Source of the DNA: Planctomycetota bacterium
GTDB taxonomy: Bacteria > Planctomycetota > SZUA-567 > H5-PLA8
Assembly (NCBI GenBank): GCA_026692735.1
Contig: JAPLOD010000182.1
Location: 1-33,724, forward strand
Direction: 5' to 3'
Length of the DNA stretch: 33,724 nt
Shown here: positions 20,701-27,713 of the stretch, piece after piece
Numbering within the stretch: position 1 is the first letter of the stretch
Layout of the letters: each line of letters begins with the position of its first letter
Made by a program: the position numbers and the translations under genes
Notes under the pieces: model-generated
What the model was told of the DNA's origin: nothing
Database searches by the model: none
Seen by the model: only the letters and a program-made list of their open reading frames with translations

Positions 20701-21637
20701 GCCGGGCGCGATCGTGGACAACTGCCCGCCGGGCATGGGCGGCGAAGACTTCGGCGGCTCCATCTGCTACGCGAAAGATGGGAACCTCTATCTGCAGGCG
20801 GGCAAGACGGCGTTCTGGAATGTGCAGCTCGTCGGCCTGGATACGGTGAAGGAGATGAAGGGCGACCGCATCCAGATCGCGGCGGACGACGTCAAGCAGG
20901 CGCGTGTCCTCCGCGAACAGCAACTCCAGGCCGCCGTCGGCACGCGGCGCATGACTGTGAACAAGAAGACGATCGCGCTCACGGGCGACTTTGAGAAGGA
21001 CTTCAAGGTCGCGGAGATCGTCAGCTTCAAGAAGACGGACGATGCCGCCGTGCGCGCCGCAGCGGCGTGGGACGATCAGAACCTCTACCTCGGCTGGGAC
21101 GTGAATGACGCCACGCCGTGGGGCAACGGCGCGGAGGTGGCGGAGGAAATGTACGTCCGCGGCGACACGGTGGACTTCCAGATCGGCGCCGACCCGAAGG
21201 CCGACAAGAACCGCAGCGAAGCGGTGCTCGGCGACCTGCGCGTTTCCATCGGCAGCTTCAAAGGCACCCCCACAGCGGTGCTCTACCGCAAGGCCGCAAA
21301 AGACAAGAAGCCGAAGACGTTCAGTTCGGGCGTCGTCAAAGAGTACGTCATGGATTACGTTGCCGCGGCCGAAGGCGCCAGCATCAAGGTCAACAGCCGC
21401 AAGAACGAGAAGCGCTACACGGTCGAAGCCGCCATCCCGCTGGCCGCTCTGGATCTCAAGCCCGCGCCGGACTTGACGCTGCGCGGCGATTTCGGCGTCA
21501 CGCACGGCGACCAGGCCAGCCAGCGCACGCGCCTGCGCACGTATTGGAGCAATCAGCACACCGGCATTGTGGACGATGTGGTCTTCGAACTGCAGATGGA
21601 GCCGAAGAACTGGGGCGAGTTGCTCTTCAAGCAGTGA
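17720..21637 (+). CDS. Giant secreted CBM9-like / FlgD-Ig / NHL-propeller protein
   Basis: This is a 1305-residue exported protein. The ATG at 17720 has AAGGAGG six bases upstream. The signal peptide is MRSNVTAVLPGIVCLLLAGA plus a short tail; the Cys in AGACPAS could be lipidated. Domains in order: a CBM9/DOMON-like module (about 30-240; VTIDGKADDWDLSGG, NLYVLAHWADDTPL), a FlgD-type Ig domain (about 305-355; YISLNISKPDGTVVRQLLNM), an NHL/SMP-30-like propeller (about 400-900; KGITTDKDGRVYVAVRDPDQ) and a second CBM9-like module at the C-terminus (about 1095-1300; NLYLGWDVNDATPWGNG). A GC-rich palindrome lies in frame at 18535-18558. It is probably a polysaccharide-binding surface protein. Confidence 0.8.
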   Translation: MRSNVTAVLPGIVCLLLAGACPASTPTENLGIRALPAPGKVTIDGKADDWDLSGGIFACDNVESQRENFGVWIHLMYDAQNLYVLAHWADDTPLNNPGQTVGDYGFQADCLQMRIITAPGTPQALGNHMTCWKGRDGKDIVFVEVGTDFKGGTIKDAKATHGAQQAFTIDADGKGYIQELAFPWKLLAKDGQAPKAGDKLTVTVEPNFTTPAKGRLTVKDIFKSGLTPDRVFTFMASQCWGTATIEAKGNVAPQPVRLADGREFPVKLEQGPGRPHGGAPTVDWSGLIKRKELPGFKTIKLTMPVDGYISLNISKPDGTVVRQLLNMAFVSKGEHEVKWDGLTNLSWNQPGQPVEPGEYVWNALYHTGIGLRLKGWACNGGSAPWDGATGKENWGGDHGLPVACAADADGVYLGWSGAEAGKALVACDLQGNVKWKNSRQGMCGAESVAADGGFVYAVNWGPNNTNYVYRLNAKDGSYACFEGSDSPDIFPRNLWPDPKGKPDRIDGLFVKEGVMFLSYTKENAIMVIEARNGKLLRTMSVLAPTCIADATDRLPAVAGRLPALIYVVSGGTKVLAVSPWLDKCETVIEGLSNAKGITTDKDGRVYVAVRDPDQQVKVFNMDGKPLAEIGRKGGRARLGPWTPDGMLEASGIAVDSEGKLWVMESDSAPKRVSVWDTKAGKFVKEFFGPSSYGALGGAINPADPGIMIGQGCEWRLDPKTGRATCLGTITRGGMENSRFAIGPNGKVYLAVAGNWSFNTGPLCIYERVGDADYKLRTVIYYADANGKEIPMTGHGESGKAKKTMVWADENGDGQRQPEECSGVDGELRFSGWYMSFLPNMTMYANHQQFKVAGFTACGAPKYDLSKPTPMPKPPINDMWGLGSADDKYYLYDGPYGVNHGQFACMDVASGRMLWTYPSNFVGVHGSHNACPPEAGMVRGSFGACGAAKLPDPIGNIWVIATNVGEWHMLTERGYYLTRLFEGDPMKMAFPEKAEPGAIVDNCPPGMGGEDFGGSICYAKDGNLYLQAGKTAFWNVQLVGLDTVKEMKGDRIQIAADDVKQARVLREQQLQAAVGTRRMTVNKKTIALTGDFEKDFKVAEIVSFKKTDDAAVRAAAAWDDQNLYLGWDVNDATPWGNGAEVAEEMYVRGDTVDFQIGADPKADKNRSEAVLGDLRVSIGSFKGTPTAVLYRKAAKDKKPKTFSSGVVKEYVMDYVAAAEGASIKVNSRKNEKRYTVEAAIPLAALDLKPAPDLTLRGDFGVTHGDQASQRTRLRTYWSNQHTGIVDDVVFELQMEPKNWGELLFKQ
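18535..18558. repeat. In-frame GC-rich palindrome inside the CBM9 gene, copy A
   Basis: GGGGCGCCC (18535-18543) pairs perfectly with GGGCGCCCC (18550-18558) around six bases. The sequence continues TACGGTGG and encodes GRPHGGAPTVDW, between the first CBM9-like module and the Ig domain. A related sequence lies between genes at 27674-27713. Confidence 0.55.
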
Positions 21638-21680
21638 GACCGGGCCGCGGCGCAGTGTGCCGCGTTGCGCTGCTCCCGTG

Positions 21681-22718
21681 TCACGTCGCTCCGCGGTAGA
21701 CCGCCAGGATGTTCTCGGGCGGCACGTCGGGCTGGAACAAATGCGCGGGCCCGAGAATGTACCCGCCGCCCGCGCCGAGCACCTCGCAGTAGCGGCGCGC
21801 CTCGGCCGCGACCTGGGCCGGCGTTCCGTTGGGCAGCAGGTTCTGCATGTCAATCCCGCCGTGGAAACTCAGCCGCGCGCCGAAGTCGCGCTTGAGGCCC
21901 TCGGGCTGCATCTCCGGCCCGGTGGGCTGAATGGGGTCGAGCACGTCCACGCCCAGCTTGATGAGGTCGGGGATGAACGGCCGCACCGTGCCGCAGCTAT
22001 GGAACAACGCCAGCCCGCCCAGGCGGTGAATGCAGTCCACCATCTGCTTCAGATACGGGGCGACAAACTCGGAGAACATCGCCTTGGAGATGAGCGGCCC
22101 GAGCTGGCTGCCAAGGTCGCTGATGACCAGGTAGAGGTCAATGCGCCCGCGCGTGATCTCCGCCGCGCGCGTGTAGTCTTCCACGTAGAACTTGGCGAAG
22201 GTGCGGCAGAGGAAATGGACCCGCTCCGACCGCTCGGCCATGTCGAGGAACATGTCCTCCCAGCCGCGTACGAGCGCCGGACGCTGCCACACGTCGGCGA
22301 AGCCGTATAGCAGCGCGTGCCGCGCGTAGCGCGCGCATTGCGCCTTGAGCTGCGAGCGGTCAATGCAATCCGGCGTCGGCCAGTCGAAGGCCTCAAGCTC
22401 CGCCAGACTGCGCGGGCCGGCCAGCGCGCCCTTCACGTCCTGGCGCAGCGGCCCCCATGGCGTCTGCTGGTAGGTGTACCGCTCGCCCCAGAAATTCTGG
22501 AACACGCCGCCAATCGCGCGCTCCGGTGGCGCGGGTGCGTCGAGATGCCGCACGTCCACGCCCAGCGAGTCGAGCAGCTTGTCGGTGTCGGAGTGGCCGA
22601 CGTGGGCAAACAAGCGCCGCATCGTGGGCGGCTCCGCCCAGAAGTCGCGCGGCGTCCGGTCCGGCTGTTCGTGACGCAGCGCCGCCAGCACTCTCTCTCG
22701 TGAAGTCATGCCCCGCAT
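21681..22718 (-). CDS. Uroporphyrinogen decarboxylase-like protein (MtaA/CmuA-type superfamily), 1
   Basis: This is a 345-residue cytoplasmic protein with a UroD TIM-barrel fold. I use the ATG at 22718 (MRGMTSRERVL); the ATG at 22709 is equally possible. The N-terminal TSRERVLAALRHEQPDRTPR is the usual opening of this family. ALFHSCGTVRPFIPDLIKLG contains the HxC motif that binds zinc in the corrinoid methyltransferases MtaA and CmuA, and GVDVLDPIQP follows. The third metal ligand found as a late cysteine in MtaA is not at the expected place (GGYILGPAHLFQPDVPPENI). It is therefore more likely an uncharacterised methyltransferase than a haem enzyme. No haem or corrinoid gene is nearby. Confidence 0.85.
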   Translation of the reverse strand: MRGMTSRERVLAALRHEQPDRTPRDFWAEPPTMRRLFAHVGHSDTDKLLDSLGVDVRHLDAPAPPERAIGGVFQNFWGERYTYQQTPWGPLRQDVKGALAGPRSLAELEAFDWPTPDCIDRSQLKAQCARYARHALLYGFADVWQRPALVRGWEDMFLDMAERSERVHFLCRTFAKFYVEDYTRAAEITRGRIDLYLVISDLGSQLGPLISKAMFSEFVAPYLKQMVDCIHRLGGLALFHSCGTVRPFIPDLIKLGVDVLDPIQPTGPEMQPEGLKRDFGARLSFHGGIDMQNLLPNGTPAQVAAEARRYCEVLGAGGGYILGPAHLFQPDVPPENILAVYRGAT

Positions 22719-22752
22719 AGGCGTGTCAGTGCGGAGTAACCGTCCGCAGGCG

Positions 22753-24981
22753 TCACTCTCCCTTGTTCGAGATTGTAAGCGTCTCGTTCTCGCCGGCCTC
22801 TTTGGATTTCTTGACACCCTCAAACTCGTACTCCACTCTCAGCTTCTTAACGACGCCACCGGCCGGGTCGCCGAAGTTGTCGTTGGTCGCATCCACGGAC
22901 AGCGTATCGCCAGCGACCATGCCCTGCACCTTGGCCGTCACGTCGTCCTTCGGGCCGTCGGGCAGGCCGCCATAGACGGCCTTCACGATCTTGAGCTTGC
23001 CCGGCTTGCCGGGGGCGGCTGCAGGTGCAGTTGCCTTCTGCGTGCCTCGGGGGAAAGCCTTCAGCAGGTCTTGGGCCTTCTTCTTCGTGTCGCGGGACTT
23101 CGCTTTCTCGAGCACCGTCTGGAGCGCGTTCTGGCGCAGTTCCCCGGCCACGTCCTTCAGGTCCTTCCTCTCCGCGAGGGCGACGATGGCGGAGCAGGCT
23201 TCCTCCGCGGTCGCGGGTTCCGCCGCATAGGTCACCAGCATCTCCAGCGCGCGGGCAGAGCCGATGGTGCCCAGCACCGAACACACCAGCTTCTTCTCTT
23301 CGGGCCTGGTGACCAGCGGCAGGATTTCGTTGACCTTCGCCAACCGCTCGTCATCGTTGAGCTTCTTGTTGCCTTGCAGATACTGCAGGTAGCCGCGCAG
23401 CGCCAGGACCTGGTGCTGTGTCTTCGGCGACTTGGCGAGGGCCAGCAGCGGTTCGGTCACGCCGGCATCGTCGGGCCACCTGTTGGGCCAGGAGGACAGC
23501 GTGCGCACCGCTTCATCCTGGACAGGCTCGTCCTTGTCATTGAGCGCGGCTTTGACGGCGGCCAGTGCCTGGGGGCCGCCGGCGCAGGCCAACGCATGCA
23601 GTCCGATCACGCGCACGGCGCTGTCCCCGCTCTTGGTGAGGGGCGTCAGTTGCGGCACGCACGCCGCTCCGCCGCGGGCCGTGGTTGCCGTCAGCGCCTT
23701 CTCCACGCCCGCGCGCTCATTGGCGTCCTGGGTCTTCTGGAGTATCCTCACGAGGTCGCCCACCTGCTTCTCGCCGCCGAGCGCGGCAATGGCGGACAGA
23801 GCGGCAGCGCGGACGCCCGCGTCGGCGTCTTCCGCGCACGACACGAGCGCGGGCAGCGCGGTCTCGATCCTGCGCTGACTGACCGCCTCAAGGAGGACCT
23901 GGCGCGTCTTTCCCGTGGCCTGTGCGAGACGGCCCGCGATATCGGCATCCACTTCCTGGCCTGGCAGTTTCGCCAGCGCGCCCCGCGCCACTATCGCCAA
24001 CTCCTCATCGGTATCGAGCGCGACCATGAGCAGCACGGGCACGCATGAGGCGTTGCCGATGCGTTCCATGACCCCCATGGCGGCGAGACTTGCAGCCTTC
24101 GGGCCGTTCTTGATCGCTTCCAGGATTGCGGGCAATGCCTTGGGGTCGCCGCGGTCAGCCAGGGCGATAATCAGCATGGTTTGCCGTTCCGGCGTCAAGC
24201 GGCCCAGTTCGGCCACGAGGGCGTCGGTCGTGTCGCCGCCGGGAAGCTCGCGGGCCACACGCAGTCCGATGCCGAACATTGCCTTGTCCTGCGACTTCAG
24301 CGCCTCGACCAGCAACGGAATGCCCGCGGACTTCCGGGCGAGAATCGCGCCGCGAGTCCCTTCGAGAACTCTCTGCTTGGGCACGTCCGCCTTGCGGATC
24401 ATGTCATACAGCTTCACGGCTTCGTCGGCCTTTCCTTCGTTGAGGAACCTCTCCGCGCACAGAATGCAGCCCTCCGCGACCGCCGAGCGCACCCCGGCCG
24501 GCGCGCCGGCCACCGACTGCTCCAGCGCCTTCGCGGCCCGATCGCCGCCGATGCGGCCCAAGGCCGCGGCCGCGGCCGAGGCCACATCCGCGTCGGGATC
24601 CTTCAGCTTCTGTATGAGCGCTTCAACCGCCTTCGCGTCGCGGCGCACGCCGATGGAGTTGATCACGCCGATCAGCAGGCGGCCCTGCAGTTTGCCCGCC
24701 GCTTCGCGCAGAGCGTCGTCCGCGGCCGGGTCGGGAATCGCTTCCAGAGCAATCCGCGCCCACGATGCGAGTTTCTCATCCGGCAGGAGTGCGGCCAGCG
24801 CCGGGACCGCCGCCTTGGTGCCGTAAACGGCCAACTGCTTGCAGGGGATCGCTTTGTCCTGCGGCGGCTTGTTCGACTGCAGTATGTCAATCAGCTTACT
24901 TTCCTGCTCCGCGGCGCGCGCGAGCGCCGCCGCCAGCGCGACCAACGCCGCACACAACACATACCGTCGCATTCTGAGCAT
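22753..24981 (-). CDS. Secreted HEAT-repeat protein with DUF3395-like C-terminal domain
   Basis: This is a 742-residue exported protein. The ATG at 24981 has AAGGAG and AAGGA upstream; an ATG at 24972 is an alternative. The signal peptide is MLRMRRYVLCAALVALAAAL. Residues of about 30 to 640 are HEAT/PBS-type repeats (AVEALIQKLKDPDADVASAA; GVRAAALSAIAALGGEKQVG). These form a solenoid for protein binding. The last 80 residues (LKIVKAVYGGLPDGPKDDVT, NDNFGDPAGGVVKKLRVEYE) look like the DUF3395 domain often appended to secreted proteins in Planctomycetota. It has no catalytic motif. It lies between the UroD-like gene and the oxidoreductase on the same strand, with 34-bp and 80-bp gaps. Confidence 0.85.
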   Translation of the reverse strand: MLRMRRYVLCAALVALAAALARAAEQESKLIDILQSNKPPQDKAIPCKQLAVYGTKAAVPALAALLPDEKLASWARIALEAIPDPAADDALREAAGKLQGRLLIGVINSIGVRRDAKAVEALIQKLKDPDADVASAAAAALGRIGGDRAAKALEQSVAGAPAGVRSAVAEGCILCAERFLNEGKADEAVKLYDMIRKADVPKQRVLEGTRGAILARKSAGIPLLVEALKSQDKAMFGIGLRVARELPGGDTTDALVAELGRLTPERQTMLIIALADRGDPKALPAILEAIKNGPKAASLAAMGVMERIGNASCVPVLLMVALDTDEELAIVARGALAKLPGQEVDADIAGRLAQATGKTRQVLLEAVSQRRIETALPALVSCAEDADAGVRAAALSAIAALGGEKQVGDLVRILQKTQDANERAGVEKALTATTARGGAACVPQLTPLTKSGDSAVRVIGLHALACAGGPQALAAVKAALNDKDEPVQDEAVRTLSSWPNRWPDDAGVTEPLLALAKSPKTQHQVLALRGYLQYLQGNKKLNDDERLAKVNEILPLVTRPEEKKLVCSVLGTIGSARALEMLVTYAAEPATAEEACSAIVALAERKDLKDVAGELRQNALQTVLEKAKSRDTKKKAQDLLKAFPRGTQKATAPAAAPGKPGKLKIVKAVYGGLPDGPKDDVTAKVQGMVAGDTLSVDATNDNFGDPAGGVVKKLRVEYEFEGVKKSKEAGENETLTISNKGE

Positions 24982-25028
24982 TGTCCTTCTCCTTCGCTGC
25001 GGATCTCGGGTCCGCCGGTTAGCTATGC

Positions 25029-25060
25029 AGTCCGCAATCCAAAATCGAAAATCCAAGATC
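25029..25060. repeat. Short AATCCGCAATC-type dispersed repeat, copy 2
   Basis: This holds TCCGCAATCC at 25031-25040 followed by AAAATCGAAAATCCAAGATC, an ATC-periodic A/T-rich tract. It lies directly after the stop of the oxidoreductase gene. The sequence is unlike the GC-rich surroundings, and copy 1 lies at 4217-4253. Confidence 0.55.
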
Positions 25061-25061
25061 G

Positions 25062-26348
25062 CTAGAACCGCCACGGTTCGCGCAGCGCCTCCGACCGCAG
25101 CCGGTTTGCCTCGTCATCGTTCACGAACATGGTCGTCTTCGGATCGTAGGTGACTTTGCGCCTCAGGAAAATGGAGATGCCGGCGCAATGACAGGCAATG
25201 TGCGTGTGGCAGGCCACGAAGTGGTTGGCCCGCGGCAACCCCCGCGTCTTGACGCAGTTGAGGAAATCGCGGATGTGGTTGTTCGCCGGGTAGCCGCCAA
25301 CTTTGGTCCATCGTCCGGCAAGCAGCGCCGGGTTGCTGGCCACGATATCGCCGTTGTCGCCGGCTTCGACCCAGCCCGTCTCTCCCTCGAACCGCACCGG
25401 GCATGAGCCGAGCGGGAGCCACCCGCCCTCGCGCAGCACCAGCTTCACTCCGTTGGGGTACACAGCGATCACCTGGCCGCCTGCCGGCGGGTTGTACTCA
25501 ATGGGTTCCAGCATGTCGGCGTCGTTGGCCCACTGACACAGGTCCACGCAGTGAGAACCCCATTCCAGCACGCCGCCGCCGACCATGCCGCCGCCCTTCT
25601 CGAAACCGAACGCACTGGCCATTTTCCCCTTGTTGTACGGGCGCCAGGCAGCGGGGCCGAGGTACATGTCCCAGTCCGCCTCCTCTTTGGGCGGTTCCGG
25701 CTCGCCCGGCCACCAGCCGCTCATCTCCGTGCCCATGCCGCAGGGATGGGCGTGGACCGACTGCAGTTTGCCCAGCTTTCCGCGGCGAGCCAGCTCGACC
25801 GCGTACTGGAAATGCGACAGGCCGCGCCGCTGCATTCCGCCCTGGAACACTCGCCCGGTGCGCTGGAACGTTTCGGCGAGCATCAGGCTTTGGACAATGT
25901 TCTTGGTGCTGGGCTTCTCGCAGTAGACGTCCTTGCCGGCTCTGGCCGCGGCGCATGAGGCCGTGCAGTGCCAGTTGGGTCCGGTGGCGATCAGCACCGC
26001 GTCAATGTCCGGGCGGGCCAGCAGTTCGCGGAAGTCGCGGTACATGGCGCAGTCTTTGTTGCCGTATTTCTTGTCGGCCATGTCCTTGATCTGCGCGCGG
26101 CGCACCGCTTTCACGTCGGCGATGGCCACAAACCGCACATCCTTCTCGTTCAGAAAACATCCGAGGTCGTAGCCGCCCCGGTTGCCGATGCCGATGCCGC
26201 CCAGCGTGATCCTTTCGCTGGGGGACACGTCACCGTCCGCGCCTAGAGCGGAAGACGGTATGACGTACGGTGACGCGAAGGCCGCGCCTACGGCGGCGAG
26301 GCCCCGTTTCAGGAAGTGCCGGCGTGCAATGGCTGATTTCTTTGTCAC
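25062..26348 (-). CDS. Tat-exported Gfo/Idh/MocA family oxidoreductase
   Basis: This is a 428-residue NAD(P)-dependent sugar or inositol dehydrogenase-type protein. The GTG at 26348 (VTKKSAIARRHFLKRG) has AAGGG eight bases upstream. It opens with a twin-arginine signal (RRHFLK, then AAVGAAFASPYVIPSSALG). The Rossmann motif is GIGIGNRGGYD. YCEKPSTKNI carries the EKP motif of the family (substrate lysine). WGSHCVDLCQWAND and the C-terminal beta-sheet domain complete the Gfo/Idh/MocA pattern. The longer frame upstream lies in the divergent region and is not used. Exported members often act on carbohydrates outside the cytoplasm. The UroD-like gene at 26491 is divergent. Confidence 0.9.
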   Translation of the reverse strand: MTKKSAIARRHFLKRGLAAVGAAFASPYVIPSSALGADGDVSPSERITLGGIGIGNRGGYDLGCFLNEKDVRFVAIADVKAVRRAQIKDMADKKYGNKDCAMYRDFRELLARPDIDAVLIATGPNWHCTASCAAARAGKDVYCEKPSTKNIVQSLMLAETFQRTGRVFQGGMQRRGLSHFQYAVELARRGKLGKLQSVHAHPCGMGTEMSGWWPGEPEPPKEEADWDMYLGPAAWRPYNKGKMASAFGFEKGGGMVGGGVLEWGSHCVDLCQWANDADMLEPIEYNPPAGGQVIAVYPNGVKLVLREGGWLPLGSCPVRFEGETGWVEAGDNGDIVASNPALLAGRWTKVGGYPANNHIRDFLNCVKTRGLPRANHFVACHTHIACHCAGISIFLRRKVTYDPKTTMFVNDDEANRLRSEALREPWRF

Positions 26349-26403
26349 AGTGTGAGCCCTTTCTGCGAGAACCGTGTGGCGGACTACCCCTGGTATCCTA
26401 ACC

Positions 26404-26437
26404 AATACGCTCGAAACCACAAGCATGAGCGCGTATT
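26404..26437. promoter_or_regulatory. 7-bp inverted repeat in the divergent promoter region
   Basis: AATACGC (26404-26410) and GCGTATT (26431-26437) are perfect inverted arms 20 bp apart, in the 142-bp gap between the divergent oxidoreductase and UroD-like genes. They could be an operator; no regulator is visible. Confidence 0.3.
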
Positions 26438-26490
26438 GTTGCGTCACCCGGCCGAACATCAAGCGGCTCGCCCACAGGGGGTCATTCAAG

Positions 26491-27663
26491 ATGACTGGAG
26501 CAACGGCACGCGTCCGAAAAGCTTTCGCCTTCGAGAAGCCTGACCGCACACCGCTGTTTGAGATCTTTCAGCCATACCATCCGATCTACTGGCCGGTCTG
26601 CGGCCGAACGGTGGCCACGGACGCCGCCCTGGCCTGGGATGCCATGACTGACGGCATTGCCTGGGAGGAACTGGTCGAGACCTGGGCGCAGGCGCAGTTC
26701 CAGATCAACCGCTTCTTCGGTGTGGATATGGTCCGCCTGAACGACGCCCCCGGACGCAACTACACCCGGCCAAGAAAGCTCGGCCCCGCGCGCTGGGCAC
26801 TGGACGGCACGCTGTACGGCGTCAACGCGCGCACGAAAATGGTCGAGCCGCTCGACCCGGGCCAGGGCGCAGCCGATTCAGCGCGGCAGAATGAGGACGA
26901 GCTGCGGCGGAAGATTCTCGCGTGGGACGGCTCTCCCGGCGGGCGGCGGACGACGGACCCCGTTCTCCGGCGCGTCCAGGACCTTGCGTCGGCGGCGGGC
27001 GAGGAATGGGTGTACATGGGCGAGATCGGGTGCGGTACCGGCGTCGCGTTCTACCCGCCGTTCATGCTCATGTGGCTTGCGGAAGAGCCGGGCCTCGTTC
27101 GGCGCTGGATCGAGATGCAGATGGCGTCCGCTTTGCCGCGCACGCAGAGGATGGTGGCGGATGGCTGCTCGGTCATTGCGCTCGGGGGCGACGTCAGTTG
27201 CGACAAGGGGCCGTTCCTCTCGCCGCGGATGTACCGTGAGTTCATCCTGCCGGCAATCCGGCGCCACGTGCAGATCGTTCACGAGGCGGGCGCGCGGGCG
27301 GTGTACACCTCCGACGGCAACCACTGGCTCATCAAGGACGACCTCTTCTTCAACTCCGGCGTGGATGGGTACAAGGAAGTGGACAAGGCCGCCGGGATGA
27401 CCTGGCCGCGGCTGATTGCCGAGGGCGTCTACGGCCGCGTCTGCATCATCGGCAATCTGGACGCGCGCCACACCCTGTGCCACGGGACGGCGGACGACGT
27501 CCGGCGCGAGGTCCTCGAGTGCCTGCGCTACGGCCAGACTGGGCCGGGCGGGCATATTCTGCACGCCAGTCACTCTGTGCACGAGGACGTCAAAGCGGAG
27601 AACTACGTGGCTGCCGTGAACGCGTACCGTGAGTTCTTCGGGATGGCGCGGCTTCCCTGGTGA
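26491..27663 (+). CDS. Uroporphyrinogen decarboxylase-like protein, 2
   Basis: This is a 390-residue UroD-superfamily protein. The ATG at 26491 has a GGGGG stretch ten bases upstream; the longer frame from 26374 overlaps the promoter region. The N-terminal ATARVRKAFAFEKPDRTPLF is the family opening. WVYMGEIGCGTGVAFYPPFM and RMYREFILPAIRRHVQIVHE follow the barrel order. At the HxC position of the methyltransferases it reads GARAVYTSDGNHWLI, with no Cys. The metal site therefore differs from the paralogue at 21681 and the reaction may also. The C-terminus GGHILHASHSVHEDVKAENY has histidines instead of the usual motif. No signal peptide is present. Confidence 0.85.
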   Translation: MTGATARVRKAFAFEKPDRTPLFEIFQPYHPIYWPVCGRTVATDAALAWDAMTDGIAWEELVETWAQAQFQINRFFGVDMVRLNDAPGRNYTRPRKLGPARWALDGTLYGVNARTKMVEPLDPGQGAADSARQNEDELRRKILAWDGSPGGRRTTDPVLRRVQDLASAAGEEWVYMGEIGCGTGVAFYPPFMLMWLAEEPGLVRRWIEMQMASALPRTQRMVADGCSVIALGGDVSCDKGPFLSPRMYREFILPAIRRHVQIVHEAGARAVYTSDGNHWLIKDDLFFNSGVDGYKEVDKAAGMTWPRLIAEGVYGRVCIIGNLDARHTLCHGTADDVRREVLECLRYGQTGPGGHILHASHSVHEDVKAENYVAAVNAYREFFGMARLPW

Positions 27664-27673
27664 ACCCCGCGGC

Positions 27674-27713
27674 GGGCGCCCATGTGTCAGCGCGCGCCCC
27701 TACGTGGGCGCCC
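27674..27713. terminator. Long hairpin between convergent genes (GC palindrome, copy B)
   Basis: GGGCGCCCATGTG (27674-27686) pairs with TACGTGGGCGCCC (27701-27713), 13 pairs with two G-T, around a 14-base loop. It lies between the UroD-like stop (27663) and the GH5-like stop (27713), so it can serve as a terminator in both directions. It shares GGGCGCCCA and GCGCCCCTACG with the in-gene palindrome at 18535-18558. Confidence 0.45.
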
